Origin: Tiliqua scincoides
Lineage: Eukaryota; Chordata; Lepidosauria; Squamata; Scincidae
Direction of reading: 5' to 3'
Length of the DNA stretch: 64,000 nucleotides
Assembly (NCBI RefSeq): GCF_035046505.1
Contig: NC_089822.1
Span: 107,587,307-107,651,306 of the forward strand
Position numbers and translations under genes: made by a program. This document shows positions 61,006 to 64,000 of this stretch, piece by piece; position 1 is the stretch's first letter, and the number at the start of each line of letters is the position of its first letter. The notes beneath the pieces were generated by a model. It was not told the origin of the DNA and did no database searches. It was given only the letters and a program-made list of their open reading frames with translations.

Positions 61006-61599
61006 TCCCTTACTGAAAATAGTAAGTAAGCACACCTAGATACAGAGTCAAGTCTGCACGCCTGGGGACACGTGCCAAGTCAAGGGGCCCTCGACTCAAG
61101 TGTTTTGCCGAGTCTTCCACATGCGCGACTTGAGTGTACACGAGTCAGCAAAAAATGCTGGTTTTCACAACTTGGATTCAAGTCACTTGACATGAGTTCC
61201 CATCCTTGGTAAAACCTCTTTCCTGGCTTACTAATGTTGTGTGGTGAGGAAGAAATCTCCTTGAGCAAAATGCAATGGAGCTTAAGCAATCAGGGAGGTG
61301 TGGCAGTTCACTTTTCCCTTATGAGCAAATATCAGGCAGATAAAAGCTAAAAAAAAAAAAAAGAAAACCTAAGATGTTTATTAAAATATATTAGGAACAG
61401 CAGTACCAAAAAGATAGAGAGAGATGGCAAAAATGTGGACATAGATGTCCTCCATGCCCACTCTGCCCAAATTTTGACCCTTCCATTAGGGTTTCTCTGG
61501 TGACTTAACATTGATTTGTGCATGGAATTGTCGTCTTTTGTTGTGCACTGCACATGGGCAGCTTTTTAAAAACAGACATTTCAGCGATCGTTACTTTTT

Positions 61600-63870
61600 A
61601 GCCATTCTTAATGAACTGGGTATGTTTTTCAAGCAGCCCAATTAACAGTTTCATGAGGGAATGTATTCTCATGTAGAATAACATGTGTTGTGGAAATAAA
61701 TGTCGCTGTTAATATCACCAGTTGCAAATAAAATTGCCAATTGCTGCTATTTATGGGTTGCTAGTCATGCCCCAGTGGCTGAAATCTGTTTTATTTGGAG
61801 ATATCAGTAAAGGTGGGGCATGTGCTGTGAGTTCTCCGCATAGAATCCAACACTCAGCCTTGGTTTCCATCCACATCACATTATCTTCCTGGATGATGTA
61901 ACTATGATGCTTCGTTTCTCCTCTTCTCCTTTCTCTACTTTTGAACAAGAAGGAATGCTCCTGGCAGCAAAGATCAGAAGCACACAAAGATCTATGCCAT
62001 ACTCAATCCCACTACTGTCTTTTGTTTAATGCCTCTTGAATAGTAAGTTTTTTGACTGCATTTTCTTTTGAATTCTCCTTGCCAAATTGTCCTTTTTCTC
62101 GTACTTGATTGCTAAATCTTGTTTGATAGAGGAAGGCAACATTGTCATGAATGCAACTGGAGTCCAAAGGTTGCTGAAGCTGGCAGAGGGTGGATTTCCA
62201 TTCTTTGTCCCTCTAAACGTTTTTGTCTCTCACCTGTATGGCCTGTCGTAAATAACTGCTTCATTGGCAGAGAAAATTTTATGCATATTGCTCAATAAAA
62301 TCAATTTTTTCTAAAAAAATTTGAAACCTGAACCAGACAGTAGCAAACAACATTTGAGCAAGCAATCAAAAGCAGAAGGCTTGTCCTATGTGATCTCCTG
62401 TCCTATGTGTCCTTCCTCTCTCCTAGGTTCTACAGCAACATTAGGAGAGACACCCACTTGGATTCAAGTTTCAAGTTTATTTGGTTTAATAGCCCACAGG
62501 TCATACACCATAAATTTAAGAATTTAAAAACATGTGATAACAAAAATTTGCCACATCTACAACACAATTTTTACAGAAGCTTCTCAAAAGTAGCTTTAAT
62601 TTTGCAGTAACAGGGAAGGTTGAATATTTCACCAGCCATTTCTTTAAGAATCTCTCTCTTGCCATTTCGTATTTTGAACAGTAAAAAAAGATGTGAGATG
62701 GTATGCCAAGTTCTACCAAAGGACAATTACAATGTTTGTTTGAGTGTATCTTAAGAAAATGGTCCTCATCTGGGCTGTTGGAAGTGCATCACAATGTGCA
62801 AGCATCTAAGATGGTTTCAGTTCAAGAACTACCAACATATTAATAAATAAAAAATGGTGGGATATTTAATTTCCAGATAAAGGGGAGCATTTGCTTCTAG
62901 CCTCCTTTTGCAGGGCATCCAAGTCTTTCTTTAGCAGTTTTTCAGTAAGTGACTTCTCTCATTTAAGCTTTCCATTCTCAATAGGCCCAAATTACTTATT
63001 TTCAGCATCATTCCATTTTCACCAGCGGTGCTATTGTGCTGCCAGCGCGTTAAAGCTTTGAAGTTCTTCGACATTCAGTAGTTGGCATTTGAAACTGATT
63101 ATGTTCTTCCAAATCAAGGTTGAGATTTTTGGGAGTCCCAGTTCAAGCCATACCATTCACAGAAGCGATGCAGGGTGGTAGCAGACACCTCACAGACAAT
63201 TCAAAACAGCTTGTCTTCCAGGCGCTGTGTGATATCCTAAAGGCTGTGTTTGAACTTGGATAGTACAAATGTAGTTTGATTGAATAAAGAAACCATAAAC
63301 ACTCGTGATCATCAGAAGAGACCTGCCAGATCAGCCTGCCTAGTGCTCCTGGGAAACTTACCAGCAGTTTCTGCTGCTGTTCCCCAGCAGTGGTATTGAG
63401 TGGTAGTGTGGTGCTTTGCAGTTGTAAGTTCCACATATCAATCACAATGACTAATAACCAATGCCAGACTTATTGTCCATGAATGTGTACAATTTAAGGA
63501 CATCTAATCAAGTGCTTATCACCACACAGTGGGACTGCAAAAGCCCTAAACTCATTATGTGTTGTGTAAAGAAAGGGTTGCTTTGGTCTGTCCTGAATCT
63601 ATTGCCCATCCACTTCACTGGATGATCCCAAATTTAAATATTTAAATTTCTATTGTGTCTCCTCTTATTCACCTTTATGCTAAACTAAAGTGCCCCTAGC
63701 CTTTGCTCAGGGGAAGTGCTCCAATCCACTGACCATTTTGGCTGCCTATTTCTGCACCTCTTCTGACTGTGATATCTTTTTTGAAATGGGGCAACCAGAG
63801 CTGTGTATAGTGTTCCAAATATGATCACATCATAAATCACTGTCCTCATTTCACTGGAACTGGATTTGTT
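61600..63870. repeat. Inverted segmental duplication, right copy
   Basis: It aligns in inverse to 44180-46570. It lacks the CR1 3' end and MITE found in the left copy, but carries a private insertion of about 850 bp (about 62440-63290). If the duplication included the nearby receptor gene, its partner would lie to the right of the window on the plus strand. Confidence 0.85.
62440..63290 (-). mobile_element. Possible LINE fragment inserted in the right duplicate
   Basis: It is absent from the left duplicate. A minus-strand frame at 62719-62516 includes SHIFFYCSKYEMARERFLK, which resembles the 'H..L..C..Y...R' end of some LINE polymerase ORFs. The family is not recognised and the limits are approximate. 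Confidence 0.35.
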
Positions 63871-63871
63871 G

Positions 63872-64000
63872 TAAGAACATAAGAAGACTGCTGCTGAACC
63901 AAGTCAGAAGCCCATCTAGTCCTGCTTTCTGTACCTCACAGTGGCCCACCAGATACCTCAGGGGGCACACAAGACAAGATACCTCTATCCTGTTGTCACT
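63872..64000 (-). mobile_element. CR1 LINE 3' end, cut by the window edge
   Basis: It begins 'taagaacataagaagactgc' and runs 'cagtggcccaccagatacct', a diverged CR1 3' end in reverse orientation. Confidence 0.8.

Larger units (their letters stand above)
60002..61205. mobile_element. hAT-like element, 1.2 kb, with nested repeat
   Basis: Ends TCTAGGGATGGG and CCCATCC are imperfect inverted repeats that extend into 'gacttgagtcaaatcacg' and 'gattcaagtcacttgaca'. TTGGTAAAA flanks both sides (59993-60001, 61206-61214). Inside, the direct repeat 'gaaaatagtaagtaagcaca' near 60771 and 61014 brackets a nested segment that includes the dispersed repeat shared with 37383. No transposase was recognised. 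Confidence 0.75.

Overview
The window looks like a non-mammalian amniote, most likely a squamate reptile. The support is its repeats: CR1 LINEs of several ages, a 5S-rRNA-derived SINE of the saurian type, a tRNA-derived SINE, and many hAT-type and TTA-flanked MITEs. Genes are multi-exon with consensus splice sites, and no bacterial or organelle features are seen.

Host genes. (1) A five-exon TMEM52B orthologue lies on the minus strand at 13014-17926. (2) A six-exon C-type lectin-like receptor lies on the plus strand at 26218-36394. It has an N-terminal ITIM and best resembles OLR1/LOX-1. The two genes are divergent and about 8.3 kb apart, the same head-to-head order known for OLR1 and TMEM52B at the mammalian NK gene complex. 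I recovered both by reading exons and splice phases, since most of their exons are too short for an ORF scan. (3) Two intact one-exon class II olfactory receptors lie on the minus strand at 42322-43266 and 49814-50767. A nearly identical 113-bp fragment of the first lies just upstream of it.

Layout. 1-13 kb: intergenic DNA with a CR1 3' end, MITEs, a LINE head-to-tail deletion derivative, a LINE 3' end and two candidate LTRs. 13-18 kb: TMEM52B, with the 5S SINE, a 77-bp tandem repeat and a Tigger-like MITE in its introns. 18-26 kb: the divergent intergenic space (SINE, GC-rich hAT-like element, fold-backs, CR1 pieces). 26-36.4 kb: the OLR1-like gene. 37-41 kb: a LINE that keeps its 5' end and an open endonuclease frame but lacks the reverse transcriptase, then a purine-rich minisatellite. 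42-51 kb: the olfactory receptors. 44.2-46.6 kb and 61.6-63.9 kb are inverted copies of one segment. 52-56 kb: a tandem duplication whose left copy was later hit by a CR1 (itself carrying a candidate solo LTR) and a hAT element, while the right copy is an empty site for both. 56-64 kb: hAT elements and a CR1 with an uninterrupted 315-aa reverse transcriptase frame.

I see no new multi-gene system. The observations most worth checking are the LINE family whose stop codon appears to sit inside the 3' tail it shares with the 5S SINE and a deletion derivative, the perfect 122-bp palindrome next to the copied receptor fragment, and the canonical ITIM on an OLR1-like receptor.
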